A stretch of 64,000 bases of DNA from Chromohalobacter israelensis (GCA_000761475.1 JQNW01000002.1:248001-312000); one strand, 5' to 3'. Positions 27,419-38,304 are shown, counted from the stretch's first letter. Numbers and translations are program-made. Notes: a model not told the origin generated them from the sequence alone.

Positions 27419-28519
27419 ATGGCCGAGATCACGCTCAAGTCCCTGGCGCATAGTTACTCGAAGAATCCCGCAGAACCACAGGATTATGCCATACGCGAGA
27501 TGAATCATGTCTGGCATCAGGGCGGTGCCTATGCGCTGCTTGGCCCTTCGGGGTGTGGCAAGTCGACCATGCTCAATATCATTTCGGGGCTACTTGAGCC
27601 ATCGAACGGCGAGGTGCTCTTCGATGGCAAGGTTGTCAACTCGTTGCCGCCAGAAGAACGTAATATTGCCCAGGTTTTTCAGTTTCCTGTCATTTACGAC
27701 ACCATGACGGTATACGACAACCTGGCATTTCCACTGCGTAACATGAAAACGCCGGAAGCTCGTGTTCATGAACGCGTCATGGAAGTGGCCGATGTACTGG
27801 AGTTGACGTCCCAGCTCAAGCGCAAGGCCAAGAATTTGAGTGCCGATGAGAAGCAGAAAGTTTCCATGGGGCGAGGCCTGGTACGCGATGATGTGTCGGC
27901 GATCCTGTTTGATGAGCCGCTGACGGTCATCGACCCCCAGCTCAAGTGGAAGTTGCGGCGCAAGCTCAAGGAAATTCACCATCGCTTCCGCATCACGATG
28001 GTCTATGTGACTCACGACCAGCTAGAGGCGTCGACGTTCGCTGACATGATAGCCGTGATGTACGAAGGGCAGGTCGTGCAGTTCGGCACCCCCCGAGAGT
28101 TGTTCGAGACGCCAAACCACACCTTTGTCGGCTACTTCATCGGTAGCCCGGGAATGAATTTTCTAGACGTCACGGTACGTGATGGCAAGGTATTTTCCGG
28201 GGAGGCGCAGCTTTTAGTCGACAATAGAGTTCACGACGGCATCGCGCGTGCCACCTCTGACAACGTCAAGCTGGGAATTCGCCCGGAGTTCATCGAGGTG
28301 CACCAGGAACCGGTCGAGGACGGCATGGAAGTGAAGGTGGAGCATGCCCAGGATCTGGGGACCTATTCGATCGTGTATGCCTCACTCGGTGGGATCTCGC
28401 TGAAGGCGCGTGTCGAGGAGGATCAGATAACGCCGGTCGATAAAGCCTGGCTACGCTTCCCGAGCGAGAAGATCGGGTTATATGTCGATGACTACCGGGT
28501 GGAGCTTCCTCATGAATAA
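27419..28519 (+). CDS. glpT: Glycerol ABC importer ATP-binding subunit GlpT
   Basis: 366-residue ATPase, partner of GlpS. Canonical Walker A GPSGCGKST, Q-loop QVFQFP, Walker B AILFDEPLTVID and switch His (VYVTHDQLEA). The ABC signature is degenerate: LSADEKQKV in place of LSGGQ. It is not related to the GlpT antiporter of E. coli that carries the same symbol. Starts one base after the glpS stop with GGGAGGAG upstream. The C-terminal domain is again TOBE-like. Confidence 0.88.
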   Translation: MAEITLKSLAHSYSKNPAEPQDYAIREMNHVWHQGGAYALLGPSGCGKSTMLNIISGLLEPSNGEVLFDGKVVNSLPPEERNIAQVFQFPVIYDTMTVYDNLAFPLRNMKTPEARVHERVMEVADVLELTSQLKRKAKNLSADEKQKVSMGRGLVRDDVSAILFDEPLTVIDPQLKWKLRRKLKEIHHRFRITMVYVTHDQLEASTFADMIAVMYEGQVVQFGTPRELFETPNHTFVGYFIGSPGMNFLDVTVRDGKVFSGEAQLLVDNRVHDGIARATSDNVKLGIRPEFIEVHQEPVEDGMEVKVEHAQDLGTYSIVYASLGGISLKARVEEDQITPVDKAWLRFPSEKIGLYVDDYRVELPHE

Positions 28520-29390
28520 AGTCTACAACAACCGCGCCTGGTGGTTGATCCTGCCGATGCTCCTGCTGGTGGCCTTCTCGGCGATCATCCCGCTGATGAC
28601 GGTGGTGAATTATTCGGTGCAAGACGTTTTCGACGCCCACACGCGTTTTTTCACGGGCACCGAGTGGTTCGTGAAAATGCTCAACGATCCCATGCTGCAG
28701 GGGGCACTGCTTCGCCAGTTTGCGTTTTCGCTGACCATCCTGGCTATCGAGGTACCACTGGGGATCGGCATTGCCCTGCTCATGCCCAAGCGGGGATGGC
28801 AGGCGTCGGTGGTTCTCATTCTGGTCACCATGCCGCTCTTGATTCCCTGGAATGTGGTGGGAAGCATCTGGCAGCTGTTCACCCGAGGCGATATCGGCTT
28901 GATGGGATGGAGCCTGCGAGAGCTTGGGTATGGCTATAACATCACGGCGAGCCCAGTGGATGCCTGGGCAACGATCATCCTGATGGATGTCTGGCACTGG
29001 ACGCCGCTGATCGCATTGCTCTGTTACAGCGGGTTGCGCTCGATCCCCGACGCCTACTATCAAGCAGCGCGCATCGACCGTGCATCGAAATGGTCCGTCT
29101 TTCGCTACATTCAACTGCCCAAGCTGACCAATGTCCTGGTGATCGGCGTGCTGTTGCGCTTCATGCATTCCTTCATGATCTATGCCGAGCCCTTCGTGCT
29201 CACTGGTGGCGGCCCTGGCAGCTCAACCACCTTCCTTAGCCAGTCGCTGACCACCATGGCCATCGGTCAGCAGGATCTCGGTCCCTCCGCCGCCTTCTCG
29301 CTGATCTATTTCCTGATCATTCTGCTGGTCACCTGGGTGTTCTACACCGCGATCATGAACATGCAAAAAGATGACAACAAGGGGGCATGA
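28512..29390 (+). CDS. glpP: Glycerol ABC importer permease GlpP
   Basis: 292-residue inner-membrane permease of the MalF/UgpA type with six helices. The EAA-loop equivalent is YYQAARIDRASKWSVFRYI. Start ATG at 28512 overlaps the glpT stop by 8 bp and has GGAG 7 nt upstream. Pairs with GlpQ to form the pore. Confidence 0.88.
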   Translation: MNKVYNNRAWWLILPMLLLVAFSAIIPLMTVVNYSVQDVFDAHTRFFTGTEWFVKMLNDPMLQGALLRQFAFSLTILAIEVPLGIGIALLMPKRGWQASVVLILVTMPLLIPWNVVGSIWQLFTRGDIGLMGWSLRELGYGYNITASPVDAWATIILMDVWHWTPLIALLCYSGLRSIPDAYYQAARIDRASKWSVFRYIQLPKLTNVLVIGVLLRFMHSFMIYAEPFVLTGGGPGSSTTFLSQSLTTMAIGQQDLGPSAAFSLIYFLIILLVTWVFYTAIMNMQKDDNKGA

Positions 29391-29391
29391 C

Positions 29392-30285
29392 ATGAGCCAC
29401 ACATCACCCACAACGCCTGATGCCGTGCGCCAGCGCGCGGCGGAAGCCGACAATCGACGGCGTCGCAGGGCCCGTCCGGCTTCTCGGCAGTGGCGTCGCC
29501 GGGGGCTGATGACAGCCTATCTCGTATTCGTGCTGCTGCCGATCTATTGGCTGCTGAACATGTCCTTTCAGTCCAACGCCGAGATTCTCGGTGGACTGAC
29601 CTTGTGGCCCGAGAACTTCACTGTCGAGCACTATGCCAAGATTCTGACCGAATCCAGTTGGTACATGGGGTACGTGAACTCGATTATCTATGTGTTGATG
29701 AACATGGTGATCAGCATCGCGGTGGCGTTGCCGGCTGCTTATGCCTTCAGTCGCTATCAGTTCATAGGCGACAAGCATTTGTTCTTCTGGCTGTTGACCA
29801 ACCTGATGGCGCCGCCGGCCGTGTTCTTGCTGCCGTACTTCCAGCTTTACTACACCGTCGGGTTGTTCGATACGCACGTGGCGGTCGCGTTGGCACATTG
29901 CTTGTTTAACATCCCGCTGGCCGTATGGATTCTGGAGGGATTCATGAGCGGGGTGCCCAAGGAGATTGACGAGACAGCCTTTATCGATGGCTACAGCTTT
30001 CCACGTTTTTTCATAAAGATATTCATCCCCATGATCAGTTCGGGAATCGGGGTCACCTTGTTTTTCCTGTTCATGTTCTCCTGGGTGGAACTGCTTCTGG
30101 CGAGCACGCTTACTTCCACAGGCGCCCAGCCCATCGCGTCGGTGATGACCCAGACCAAGGGAGCCTCGGGGATCGATTGGGGGACATTGGCTGCCGCCGG
30201 TGCCTTGACCATTCTGCCCGGCATCATAGTGGTCTACTTCGTACGCAATCACATTGCCAAGGGCTTTGCCCTGGGCCGTACCTGA
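29392..30285 (+). CDS. glpQ: Glycerol ABC importer permease GlpQ
   Basis: 297-residue permease of the MalG/UgpE type. A very basic N-terminal tail (RRRRRARPASRQWRRR, residues 22-37) precedes the first helix and fits the cytoplasmic side. EAA loop: EIDETAFIDGYSFPRFFIKI. It is not the glycerophosphodiesterase also called GlpQ. Begins one base after the glpP stop. Confidence 0.88.
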   Translation: MSHTSPTTPDAVRQRAAEADNRRRRRARPASRQWRRRGLMTAYLVFVLLPIYWLLNMSFQSNAEILGGLTLWPENFTVEHYAKILTESSWYMGYVNSIIYVLMNMVISIAVALPAAYAFSRYQFIGDKHLFFWLLTNLMAPPAVFLLPYFQLYYTVGLFDTHVAVALAHCLFNIPLAVWILEGFMSGVPKEIDETAFIDGYSFPRFFIKIFIPMISSGIGVTLFFLFMFSWVELLLASTLTSTGAQPIASVMTQTKGASGIDWGTLAAAGALTILPGIIVVYFVRNHIAKGFALGRT

Positions 30286-30298
30286 GGAGGACGGTGAC

Positions 30299-30571
30299 AT
30301 GGACTGGATGGTCTGGACCACGCCCACCACAATCTTCTTTGCCGTGATCGCGGCCCTGCTCGCCGGTATGACGGCATGGGAAGTCGTTTCGCCGACCATC
30401 GAGCGCAAGGGCTTCTTGCCAATCTCGACGACGCGTGGTGACCGCCTTTTCATCGCGCTGCTGTCGGCTGCCTATATTCACTTGATAGTGATCGGGTTTA
30501 CACCGTTCAGTATTTGGCTGGCTCTGGGCGTGTCGGTGCTGTGGTTGTTGATACTGATGCGCTGGGGATAA
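30299..30571 (+). CDS. glpU: Small membrane protein GlpU (DUF2160 family)
   Basis: 90-residue protein with three hydrophobic segments (about 10-28, 47-66, 67-88), assigned to DUF2160, a family found inside glycerol-type ABC operons. Preceded by GAGGAGG. Its role is unknown; its constant place between the permeases and binding protein suggests an accessory membrane subunit. Confidence 0.8.
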   Translation: MDWMVWTTPTTIFFAVIAALLAGMTAWEVVSPTIERKGFLPISTTRGDRLFIALLSAAYIHLIVIGFTPFSIWLALGVSVLWLLILMRWG

Positions 30572-30629
30572 AGGTAATGCATGGAGTGAAATGTCCAGGA
30601 CGGGACGACAACAAAACCACGAGGTCAAT

Positions 30630-32372
<1,743 letters not shown>

Positions 32373-32377
32373 TGACG

Positions 32378-32399
32378 GGGCGGATCAACTGATCCGCCC
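32378..32399. terminator. Hairpin just after glpV
   Basis: GGGCGGATCA-AC-TGATCCGCCC, a perfect 10-bp stem starting 6 bp past the stop codon, with no T-run. Confidence 0.5.
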
Positions 32400-32465
32400 G
32401 CCGGCGCCCCGGCTATTGCCGGGGGCACTCAAGTTCGTGCCGCCGGTTGTCTGAACGAGGCTGAG

Positions 32466-32500
32466 GCCCCGCTCGATGTGTATCGAGCGGGGCTCTTTGC
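32466..32500 (+). terminator. Terminator of the glycerol importer operon
   Basis: GCCCCGCTCGAT-GTGT-ATCGAGCGGGGC, a perfect 12-bp stem, followed by TCTTTGCTT. Confidence 0.75.
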
Positions 32501-32729
32501 TTGGAAGGGGAGCGTATTCATCCGGATGGCGCCGTAATGGCAGGGCCCGGTCAGCTCTTCGGTATGCGTGCCACGCGTCCAGTCGTTCGTGGGACGGCCA
32601 CGACGGCATGGGTAAACGGTGATTCGCTGCTGGCTGCTTCTCAACTGGGCTGACCAGGCTGCGATTCAACGACCAGGGTTGCTAGAATGCCGCGCGTGCG
32701 CTTCTCCCCCCAATGCCAGGAGTCTCCCG

Positions 32730-33968
32730 ATGACCACCGACGATACGGCAACAATGCCGACCGACACCCCGCTACGCACCTTGATCACGGGGGCGCAGAT
32801 GCTGTTCGTGGCCTTCGGTGCGCTGGTGCTGGTGCCCTTGCTGACGGGATTGGATCCCAGCGTGGCCTTGTTCACGGCGGGCATCGGCACGCTGCTCTTC
32901 CAGTTCGTCACCCAGCGCAGCATTCCGGTGTTCCTGGCATCGTCGTTCGCCTTCATCGCGCCCATTCAAGGGTCGGTGGCCAGCTACGGCATTCCTGCCA
33001 CATTGGGTGGCCTGTTCGTGGCCGGGCTGGTGTACGTGGCAATCTCGCAGATCGTGCGCTTGAAGGGGACGGCCTGGCTGCATCGCCTGCTGCCCTCGGT
33101 CGTGGTGGGGCCGGTGATCATGGTGATCGGCCTGGCCCTGGCGCCGGTCGCGGTGGACATGGCCACCGGACAGAACAGCGACATGGGCTATGGCCAGGCC
33201 ATCACGCTGTCGATGGTCAGTCTGCTGGTCACCCTGGTGCTGGCGGTATTCGGGCGCGGCCTGATCCGTCTGATTCCGATCATGGGCGGGATCGTCGTCG
33301 GCTATGCACTGGGCCTGGCAATGGGCGTGATCGATCTCTCGCCGGTGCACGACGCCGCCTGGCTGGCATTGCCGGATTTCGTGGCCCCGACCTTCAATCT
33401 CGCGGCGATCCTGTTCATGATTCCGGTGGCCATCGCGCCGGTGATCGAGCACATCGGCGACATGGTCGCGATCGGCTCGGTGACGCGTCGCAATTATCTG
33501 GAGAAGCCCGGTCTGCAGCGGACCTTGCTGGGCGACGGTCTTGCCACTGCGGTGGCGGCATTGTTCGGGGGGCCGCCCAACACCACGTACTCGGAAGTGA
33601 CCGGGGCGGTGACACTGACCCGCAACTTCAATCCCGTGATCATGATCGTCGCGGCTTGCACGGCCATCGTGCTGGCCTTCGTCTCCAAGCTGGGCATGTT
33701 GCTGCAGACCATCCCCACGCCGGTGATGGGAGGCATCATGACGTTGCTGTTCGGCTCCATCGCCGTGGTGGGGATGAATTCCCTGGTACGCGGCGGGCAG
33801 TCATTGACGGCGCCGCGCAACCTGGTCGTGGTGTCGTTGATCCTGGTGTTCGGTATCGGTGGCATGCAGCTCGGCAGTGGCGAATACGCCCTGCAGGGCG
33901 TGAGCCTGGCCGCTCTGGTCGGCATCGTCCTCAACTGGGTGCTTCCGCCCGCCGCCACCCACGAGTAA
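32730..33968 (+). CDS. uraA: Uracil/xanthine permease, NCS2 family (UraA type)
   Basis: 412-residue nucleobase:cation symporter with the NCS2 two-fold 7+7 helix arrangement. Conserved segments: FLASSFAFIAPIQ in TM3 and VIEHIGDMVAIG in TM8 (substrate-contacting Glu and neighbouring His). Also GGPPNTTYSEVTGAVTLT in TM10 (second conserved Glu), and a proline/glycine-rich TPVMGGIMTLLFGSIA. AGGAG precedes the ATG at 32730. Uracil is the likely substrate since upp is nearby, but xanthine cannot be excluded. Confidence 0.87.
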   Translation: MTTDDTATMPTDTPLRTLITGAQMLFVAFGALVLVPLLTGLDPSVALFTAGIGTLLFQFVTQRSIPVFLASSFAFIAPIQGSVASYGIPATLGGLFVAGLVYVAISQIVRLKGTAWLHRLLPSVVVGPVIMVIGLALAPVAVDMATGQNSDMGYGQAITLSMVSLLVTLVLAVFGRGLIRLIPIMGGIVVGYALGLAMGVIDLSPVHDAAWLALPDFVAPTFNLAAILFMIPVAIAPVIEHIGDMVAIGSVTRRNYLEKPGLQRTLLGDGLATAVAALFGGPPNTTYSEVTGAVTLTRNFNPVIMIVAACTAIVLAFVSKLGMLLQTIPTPVMGGIMTLLFGSIAVVGMNSLVRGGQSLTAPRNLVVVSLILVFGIGGMQLGSGEYALQGVSLAALVGIVLNWVLPPAATHE

Positions 33969-33992
33969 GGCGAACGCGGCCGTCAGGCACGG

Positions 33993-34580
33993 TCAACGGC
34001 GATGGTGCGTGCTGGCGCCGCCCTCCGAGAATCCCGGCGGCGTGTTGGCACTGACGATGACGCAGTCGCCATCGCCGGGGTTGCGGAAGCGGTGGGGCAG
34101 GCGGGAGTCGAAATAGTAGGCATCGCCCGCATGCAGGCATTGCGTATCGCCGTTCACGGTGAGCTCGATGCTGCCGGCGATGACGACGCCGCCTTCTTCC
34201 CCTTCGTGCTCGAGCATTTCCTCGCCGGTATCGGCGCCGGGCGGGTAATGTTCGTGGATGATCGACATGCCTCGACTGGGATGACGCGCCGCCACCAGGC
34301 GCCAGGAAAGATTGCCGTCGCCGATCTCGGTGAGCTCCTCGGCACGATAGAAGAATTTTTCTTGCGGGCTGGTCTCTTCGCCAGCAAAAAACTCGCTGAT
34401 CGAGACCGGCATGGCATCGAGAATCTTCTTCAGCGAACTGACCGAGGGGCTGACGTTGTTCTGTTCGATGAGAGAGATGGTGCTGTTGGTCACGCCGGCG
34501 CGTTTGGCCAACTCGCGTTGCGACAGGCCACGCAACTTGCGCAACTGCTTGAGACGTGCACCGACGTCGAATCCACTCAT
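33993..34580 (-). CDS. XRE-cupin transcriptional regulator, PuuR-like
   Basis: 195 residues: N-terminal XRE helix-turn-helix (LSQRELAKRAGVTNSTISLIEQN at about 19-41 in shape) and a C-terminal cupin (GADTGEEMLEHEGEEGGVV, HAGDAYYFDSRLPHRFRN). The best-known relative is PuuR, repressor of putrescine catabolism. No polyamine genes are near, so the target is unknown. It lies 61 bp after the histidine kinase gene on the same strand and may be the third gene of that operon. Confidence 0.85.
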   Translation of the reverse strand: MSGFDVGARLKQLRKLRGLSQRELAKRAGVTNSTISLIEQNNVSPSVSSLKKILDAMPVSISEFFAGEETSPQEKFFYRAEELTEIGDGNLSWRLVAARHPSRGMSIIHEHYPPGADTGEEMLEHEGEEGGVVIAGSIELTVNGDTQCLHAGDAYYFDSRLPHRFRNPGDGDCVIVSANTPPGFSEGGASTHHRR

Positions 34581-34641
34581 GAAGGTTCCTTGGCATGCTG
34601 TGAGACGTTGCGGGCCATGATAGCGGGTCGGCGCGCCAAGC

Positions 34642-36741
34642 TTAACTGCCGCGTGACGACGGCGCGGTGGCATCGCTGAGAGAGTCGAGCAACTTGCGGG
34701 TCGTGGCCTCCTCTGCGCCGCTGGGTGCTGCCCGGCATGGCAGCCAGACATGGAAGATCGTGCCGCGGCCCGGCCTCGAGGCGACACCTATGTCTCCCCC
34801 GCTGCGACGCACGATGCCGGCACTGATCGCCAGGCCCAGGCCGGAGCCGGCCTCGCGGGTGGTGAAGAACGGGTCGAAGATGCGCTGGCGGACTGCCTTG
34901 GACATGCCCGGTCCCGGATCGGCGACGCGGATTTCCACGCCGTCGAGGTCGCCGCGTCCCGGCACCTCGCGCACGCTGTCGCGCGTGACGAGGTGAATGG
35001 TCACCGGCGCGGTGCTGGCCTGGGCGGCGTTGAGCAGCAGGTTGATCAACACTTGCTGCAACTGACCACGATGACATTCGACCGGCCGCGTGGCATGCAG
35101 GGCGCTCACCAGCCGGTGACCATGCTTGTCGAGCGCGTGGCGGACGAGGACTTCGGTGTCCGCGGCGATGGCATTGATGTCCTCGGCGCGGAACGCCGGT
35201 TCCTGACCGCCGCCGGCGCGCGAGTATTGCAGCAGATTGTCGATCAGCGCGCGGATGCGTTCGACCTGCGCGATGATGGTGTCCACCTCGTCGCGTACCG
35301 GGGCCACGTCGGGCCCCAGCGTATCGGCAATGAGTTCCACGTGTCCGAGTATCACCGCCGCGGGATTGTTGATCTCGTGCGCGATGCCGGCGGTCAATTC
35401 GCCCAGGGCCGCGAGCTTTTCCTGGGTCATGAGGCTGGCCCGTGCCTGCTTGAGCAAGGCCACGTGCTCCTCGAGCGCGCGGGTTTTTTCGGTCAGCGAG
35501 TGCGTGCGGCTCTGAACGCGACGCTCGAGCGTCTGGGCGGCGCGTTCCAGGGCATGCTGGTGTTCGTCCAGCCGGTCGAGCATGGCATCGAATTCCTGCG
35601 CCAGCTCGGCCAGTTCGTCCTGGCTGTCGAGATGCCCGATACGCAACTGACGGCCTTCACGGATGCCGTGAATCACGCGGTGCATCCGGCGCACGGGGCT
35701 GGCGAGGGTATCCACGCCGCGAATCACCATCAAGCCGGAGATCAGCATGATCACGGCCAGGACGCCGCCGATCTGGAGCAGCGTTTCGCGGTACAGACGC
35801 TGGTACGGCGTCAGGGGGAAGCCGGCGTAGATCATGCCGATGCGTTGACCGGTCAGCGAGGCAAGGGGCGCATAGGCCGCCACGTACCACCCGCTGACCA
35901 CGAAGGCGTTGTCGATGAAGCGTTCGCCGCGCGCCAGCACCTGCTCGCTGACGGGCTGCGAGACGCGCGTGCCCAGGGCGCGCTCGCCGTTGGCCAGGCG
36001 CACGTTGGTAGCGATGCGCACATCGTCGAGAAACAGGGTCACGCTGCCCGTGGTGCCCTCGGGCAGCGTGCCGGGTCCGTAGACCAGGTCGCGAATCTCG
36101 TCGACCGGCCCGGCGTCGCCATTGAGCAGGCGGCCGCCGTCCAGCAGCAGGCGCAGATGGCCCTGGGCGTCACGCAAGGGCGTCAGCGTGCGCAGCACCA
36201 TGCCGCGCGTTTCATGCCGTCGTTCGCTCGGGGCTGCCTGCGGGGTCTCGCGCAGCGGCAGGCGTGCGCGCTCGGCCAGACCCGGTGCCAGTGCCTCGAG
36301 CCGTGAGGCACTGAGCACGTCCAGACCGGAAATGCCGCTGCCGTCATCGGGCGGTTGCAGGCGGCGTTGCAACTGCGGGTCGCCATCGAGCATGTCGGGG
36401 GAAACCACGCGGAGCCAGTCCAGTTGCATCGCACGCTGGGTTTCATCGAGCAGGGCATCGAGCGATTGCGTGCCATCCCCTTGCAGCGACGAGGCCAGGG
36501 CATGACTGCGCGCGAGTTCTTCCAGGCGTGCCTGCTGTTGCTGACTCAAGCTGTCTAGCACGCGTGAGGCGACGGCCAGGTCGGCACGAACCTTCATGTA
36601 CAGCTGGCGGTCGTTGTACGTGGAGGTCCAGTAGGCGGTGAGCCCGGCGAGCGCCAATGCCAGCAGGACCAGCGGCGCGAAGGCCAGCCATAGCAGGCGG
36701 CGACGGATCGAGGCGCGCAACCAGCGGCGCAGGCCGTTCAT
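34642..36741 (-). CDS. Sensor histidine kinase of a sigma-54 two-component pair
   Basis: 699-residue membrane kinase. TM1 is at about 17-38, a large periplasmic sensor (possibly Cache-like) at 39-318, TM2 at 322-341, HAMP to about 393, then a coiled coil (395-440). The HisKA dimerisation box AGIAHEINNPAAVI has phospho-acceptor His455; the ATPase has N-box NLLLNAAQ, G1 VADPGPGM, F FDPFF and G2 GSGLGLAI. The type with H-E-I-N-N-P is that of DctB/NtrB-like kinases paired with NtrC-family regulators. Its start overlaps the regulator gene stop (ATGA). Ligand unknown; tungstate/molybdate status is a guess from the neighbourhood. Confidence 0.88.
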   Translation of the reverse strand: MNGLRRWLRASIRRRLLWLAFAPLVLLALALAGLTAYWTSTYNDRQLYMKVRADLAVASRVLDSLSQQQQARLEELARSHALASSLQGDGTQSLDALLDETQRAMQLDWLRVVSPDMLDGDPQLQRRLQPPDDGSGISGLDVLSASRLEALAPGLAERARLPLRETPQAAPSERRHETRGMVLRTLTPLRDAQGHLRLLLDGGRLLNGDAGPVDEIRDLVYGPGTLPEGTTGSVTLFLDDVRIATNVRLANGERALGTRVSQPVSEQVLARGERFIDNAFVVSGWYVAAYAPLASLTGQRIGMIYAGFPLTPYQRLYRETLLQIGGVLAVIMLISGLMVIRGVDTLASPVRRMHRVIHGIREGRQLRIGHLDSQDELAELAQEFDAMLDRLDEHQHALERAAQTLERRVQSRTHSLTEKTRALEEHVALLKQARASLMTQEKLAALGELTAGIAHEINNPAAVILGHVELIADTLGPDVAPVRDEVDTIIAQVERIRALIDNLLQYSRAGGGQEPAFRAEDINAIAADTEVLVRHALDKHGHRLVSALHATRPVECHRGQLQQVLINLLLNAAQASTAPVTIHLVTRDSVREVPGRGDLDGVEIRVADPGPGMSKAVRQRIFDPFFTTREAGSGLGLAISAGIVRRSGGDIGVASRPGRGTIFHVWLPCRAAPSGAEEATTRKLLDSLSDATAPSSRGS

Positions 36742-38099
36742 GCGTCGAGGTCTTGCCAGGCGGTGAGCTTGCGATCGAGCGTCTTGCGCGACACGCCGAG
36801 CGCGCGAGCGGCACTGGACTTGTTGTTGGCGTGCGCGTCCAGCACGTTGAGGATATGCGCTCGTTCGACGGCGTCCAGAGTCCAGTCCGTGGGGTAGCCG
36901 TCGGCGTTGAGGTTGGTTTCGGCAACGACGGCATCATCGAACATGTCGCTCGGCAATTGGCCGAGCAGGATGCAGCGTTCGATGAAGTTCTTGAGCTCGC
37001 GGATGTTGCCCGGCCAGGAATAATGCGTCAGGCGCTCGAGGTCGGCATGCTGCCACGGCAGGGCGTCGAGTCCCAGGTCGCGGGACAACTGTCGCGAGAA
37101 ATGATGTGCCAGAGCGGGTATGTCTTCGGGACGTTCGCGCAACGCCGGCAACGGTAGTGTCAGCACGTTGAGGCGAAAATACAGGTCCTCGCGGAAGCGA
37201 CCCTCGTTGACTTCATGCTGCAGATTGCGATGCGTGGCCGCGACGATGCGCACATCCACCGGCTGTTCCTGCTCGCTGCCCACCGGACGGATGCGCTTGC
37301 TTTCGAGCACCCGCAACAGCTTGGCCTGCATGGCCAGCGGCATTTCGGCGATTTCGTCGAGGAAGAGAGTGCCACCGTCGGCATAGGTGAAAAGCCCTTC
37401 ACGGGTCTTCACCGCGCCGGTGAACGCGCCCCTGGTGTGTCCGAACAGCTCCGATTCCAGCAAGTCGCCGGCGATGGCGCCGCAGTTTAGCGGTACGAAG
37501 GCGCCGAAACGTCCCGACAGGCGATGCAGGTCGCGGGCCACGAGCTCCTTGCCGGTGCCCGACTCGCCATAGATCAAGACCGCCGAGGGAGTAGGCGCCA
37601 CGCGCTCGATGATCGTCCTGACCCGTGCCATGGCCTGACTGTCGCCGATCATGCTCTCGTCGGGACTGTGCAGACGTTGCGCCTCGCGCTTGAGAACGAA
37701 GTTCTCGCGTGCCAGTCGGCGCTGGGCCAGGCAGCGATCGACGGCGCTTTGCAGCTGTTCCAGCCGGAACGGCTTGATGATGAAGTCGCTGGCGCCGGCG
37801 CGTAATGCCTTCACCGCAATGTCGAGATCGGCGTAGGCCGTCATGAAAATGATGTCGCTGCGCCGTTCGGGGCCGAGTGCCTCGTGCCACTCGATGCCGG
37901 AGCGGTCGGGGAGCCGGATGTCGACCAGCAGCAGATCGAAGTGCAGCCGCTGACGCAGGGCTTCCGCCGCAGTGAGCGAATCGGCGGTTTCGATCAGCGC
38001 GAATCGTGATGCCAGCGCCTTGCTCAGATAGCTGCGCATGCCGGGCTCGTCATCGACGATCAACACGGAGGCGGTAGGCAATTCGGTGGATGCGGTCAT
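36738..38099 (-). CDS. Sigma-54-dependent response regulator, NtrC family
   Basis: 453 residues. Receiver domain has VDDEPG at 15-20, phospho-acceptor Asp60 in LLLVDIRLPD and Lys in IIKPF. The AAA+ domain has Walker A YGESGTGKE, the sigma-54 contact loop GAFTGA and Walker B GGTLFLDEIAEMP. The C-terminal Fis-type HTH is NNKSSAARALGVSRKTLDRKL. First gene of the operon with the kinase; divergent from tupA, whose upstream region carries a -24/-12 promoter. Confidence 0.93.
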   Translation of the reverse strand: MTASTELPTASVLIVDDEPGMRSYLSKALASRFALIETADSLTAAEALRQRLHFDLLLVDIRLPDRSGIEWHEALGPERRSDIIFMTAYADLDIAVKALRAGASDFIIKPFRLEQLQSAVDRCLAQRRLARENFVLKREAQRLHSPDESMIGDSQAMARVRTIIERVAPTPSAVLIYGESGTGKELVARDLHRLSGRFGAFVPLNCGAIAGDLLESELFGHTRGAFTGAVKTREGLFTYADGGTLFLDEIAEMPLAMQAKLLRVLESKRIRPVGSEQEQPVDVRIVAATHRNLQHEVNEGRFREDLYFRLNVLTLPLPALRERPEDIPALAHHFSRQLSRDLGLDALPWQHADLERLTHYSWPGNIRELKNFIERCILLGQLPSDMFDDAVVAETNLNADGYPTDWTLDAVERAHILNVLDAHANNKSSAARALGVSRKTLDRKLTAWQDLDA

Positions 38100-38166
38100 G
38101 GGTGACGTTCCCCTGCGCGACGGGACAGTATGTCTCGTCATTGGGTCAATTTGTTACACTTGGCGC

Positions 38167-38219
38167 GCGACAAGATTATTTTCATGGTAAAAGGCGCGAT
38201 GCAATCCGGCAATTGTCGC
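38167..38219. promoter_or_regulatory. Possible activator binding sites in the tupA upstream region
   Basis: Inverted repeat GCGACAA (38167-38173) and TTGTCGC (38213-38219), centred about 46 bp apart, lying 25-77 bp upstream of the sigma-54 promoter. This is a plausible place for the NtrC-type regulator to bind, but the repeat is short. Confidence 0.3.
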
Positions 38220-38243
38220 TGTTTTATCGCGATGGGTCACGTC

Positions 38244-38258
38244 AGGCATGCCACTTGC
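38244..38258 (+). promoter_or_regulatory. Sigma-54 (-24/-12) promoter of tupABC
   Basis: AGGCATG-CCAC-TTGC followed by A. GG and GC are exactly 10 bp apart, as required for RpoN. It differs from TGGCACG-N4-TTGCW at two positions. Start of transcription would fall near 38270, 35 bp before tupA. The divergent gene encodes a GAFTGA-type activator. Confidence 0.6.
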
Positions 38259-38304
38259 AAGAAGACTCGGGCAGTTCCTGAAAGCACATGACCGAGGAGT
38301 TCCC

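Larger units (their letters stand above)
32373..32729. other. 357-bp intergenic region between glpV and uraA-type gene
   Basis: The first 130 bp hold three successive hairpins (32378-32399, 32406-32425, 32466-32493). The rest shows no convincing coding sequence; a TAGAAT at 32683-32688 could be the -10 of the permease gene but has no good -35. Confidence 0.6.
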
